Shown piece after piece: positions 11,982-13,109 of a DNA stretch of 13,109 nt. A program made the translations under genes and the position numbers. The notes beneath the pieces were generated by a model. It saw only the letters and a list, made by a program, of their open reading frames with translations, was not told the DNA's origin and searched no databases. The DNA is taken from NCBI GenBank assembly GCA_946615785.1, contig CAMOIA010000014.1, positions 1 to 13,109 on the forward strand. The letters run 5' to 3'. Every line of letters starts with the position of its first letter. Position 1 is the stretch's first letter. Source of the DNA: an uncultured Clostridia bacterium (GTDB lineage: Bacteria > Bacillota > Clostridia > Christensenellales > Aristaeellaceae).

Positions 11982-13109
11982 AGGTAAAAATCGCGCCCTT
12001 TCAGGCGCGCGGAGAGGTCGGCGCACAGACGAGCAAATCGTTTGCGCACCGCCTGCTCATTTGTGCGGCGCTCGCGGACAATGAAAGCTTTGTGCACATG
12101 GAAAACCGCAATGAGGATATCGACGCGACGCTGCGCTGCCTTTCGGCCTTCACCCGGGTGGAGGTCTTTGCGGACGGCGCGCGTGTTATACCCGCAAAGC
12201 GGGAAAACCGCACGCCGCTGCCTGAGCTTGACTGCGGGGAGAGCGGCTCCACGCTCAGGTTTCTTTTGCCCATGGCCTCAGCCCTCGGCGGCGCGTTTTT
12301 TACAGGCCGCGGGCGCCTGCCGCAAAGGCCGCTCGAAGACCTGATGCAGGCGATGCGGCTTTCCGGCGCGGGGTTTACGTCCAGATCGCTGCCGTTTGCC
12401 GTGGACGGGGGCTATGCGGGCGGCGAAAGCGCCCTTCCGGGCAATGTTTCCAGCCAGTACCTGACGGCGCTTTTGCTCGCGGGCCCCGCTGTGCCGAAGG
12501 ACACGGTGATCCGTCTCACGACGCCGCTTGAAAGCGCGGCGTATGTGGATATGACCGTGCAGGCCATGGCCGCCTTTGGCGTTGAGGTCGAGCGGGCTGA
12601 CGGCACATACCGCGTTCCCGGCGGGCGGCGCTATCACGCGCCGAAGGAAGCCGCGGCGGAAGGCGATTTCAGCAGCGCGGCGTTTCCCCTTTGCATGGGC
12701 GCGCTCGCGGGCCCTGTGACCGTGCGCGGCCTTTCACAAGACAGTCTGCAGGGGGACAGGGCCGTGACGGAGATCCTGCAGGCGATCGGGGCCGTGGTTT
12801 CCTGGCAGGACGATGCCGTTACCGTGCAAAGGGGCGATCTTCGCGCGCTGGACGTCGACGTGAGCGCCATTCCGGACATGACCCCAGCCCTTGCCGCGGT
12901 ACTGATGCACGCGCAGGGACAGAGCCGGCTGTACAACGCATCCAGGCTGCGGCTGAAAGAGAGCGACCGGCTTGTGACCGTGCGGGACATGGTGCTCTCC
13001 CTCGGCGGCAGGGCGCGCATTGACGGCGATGCGCTTGTGATCGACGGCGTGGCAAATGCAGGCGGCGGGCAGGTCGACGGGGCGGGCGATCATCGCATCG
13101 TGATGGCGG
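11978..13109 (+). CDS. aroA: 3-phosphoshikimate 1-carboxyvinyltransferase (EPSP synthase), 3' partial
   Basis: 377 codons are visible before the window ends; family members run about 420-440, so roughly 50 residues are missing. It joins shikimate-3-phosphate and PEP, the sixth shikimate step. Visible motifs are TSKSFAHRLL (18-27), the PEP-loop region DCGESGSTLRFLLP (85-98), LPQRPL (114-119), NVSSQYLTALLLAGP (156-170), EGDFSSAAFPL (228-238), the catalytic Asp300 in IPDMTPALAA, LRLKESDRL (324-332) and GDHRIVMA (370-377). The GESGST loop differs from the E. coli-type GNAGT and resembles many Firmicutes enzymes. The start overlaps the aroB stop as ATGA; the Shine-Dalgarno is weak (GGGGGTGG), so translation probably depends on coupling. 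In related operons aroC, pheA, aroE or aroK often follow. Confidence 0.96.
   Translation, partial: MKVKIAPFQARGEVGAQTSKSFAHRLLICAALADNESFVHMENRNEDIDATLRCLSAFTRVEVFADGARVIPAKRENRTPLPELDCGESGSTLRFLLPMASALGGAFFTGRGRLPQRPLEDLMQAMRLSGAGFTSRSLPFAVDGGYAGGESALPGNVSSQYLTALLLAGPAVPKDTVIRLTTPLESAAYVDMTVQAMAAFGVEVERADGTYRVPGGRRYHAPKEAAAEGDFSSAAFPLCMGALAGPVTVRGLSQDSLQGDRAVTEILQAIGAVVSWQDDAVTVQRGDLRALDVDVSAIPDMTPALAAVLMHAQGQSRLYNASRLRLKESDRLVTVRDMVLSLGGRARIDGDALVIDGVANAGGGQVDGAGDHRIVMA

Overview
This GC-rich window (roughly 60% G+C by eye) looks like the chromosome of an anaerobic, plant-fibre or gut-associated member of the Clostridia (Firmicutes). This is inferred from strong AGGAGG-type ribosome binding sites, a domain-permuted membrane-anchored GH3 glycosidase of the kind known in Butyrivibrio and Ruminococcus relatives, an Rrf2 regulator beside tRNA-thiolation genes, and a clostridial aro gene order. 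No rRNA, tRNA, CRISPR array, insertion sequence or phage gene was seen.

Layout. (1) Positions 1-4076 hold two convergent carbohydrate-active genes: the 3' part of a GH3 beta-glycosidase (+) and a 569-residue protein joining an SGNH/GDSL hydrolase domain to a GH43-like beta-propeller (-). They share a bidirectional terminator. (2) Positions 4179-4210 hold a symmetric pair of divergent promoters occupying the same DNA, reading leftwards into the SGNH-GH43 gene and rightwards into a CPA2-type cation/proton antiporter (4266-5807) with a long Lys/Glu-rich tail. (3) Positions 5868-7926 (-) are a tightly coupled three-gene operon, tcdA-ttcA-rrf2: two tRNA anticodon-loop modification enzymes and a four-cysteine Rrf2 regulator, each junction a 4-nt ATGA overlap. 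An extended -10 promoter precedes tcdA, with a perfect 17-bp palindrome just upstream that is a natural operator candidate. (4) Positions 8042-8812 (+) hold a cytidylate-kinase-like gene with a consensus promoter and a leader containing terminator-like hairpins. (5) Positions 8849-13109 (+) are an aromatic amino acid operon: promoter, an 18-residue leader peptide with three Tyr, one Phe and one Trp codon, a strong intrinsic terminator, then a DAHP-synthase homologue, tyrA, aroB and aroA (cut by the window end), again joined by ATGA overlaps.

Two things stand out. The aro operon appears to be controlled by ribosome-mediated attenuation that reads several aromatic amino acids, rather than by a T-box. 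The protein in the first-enzyme (aroF) slot keeps the DAHP-synthase fold and N-terminal regulatory-type domain but has substitutions at all four metal-ligand positions and at key PEP-binding lysines. It is probably a pseudoenzyme, perhaps a regulator, so the working DAHP synthase should be elsewhere in the genome.
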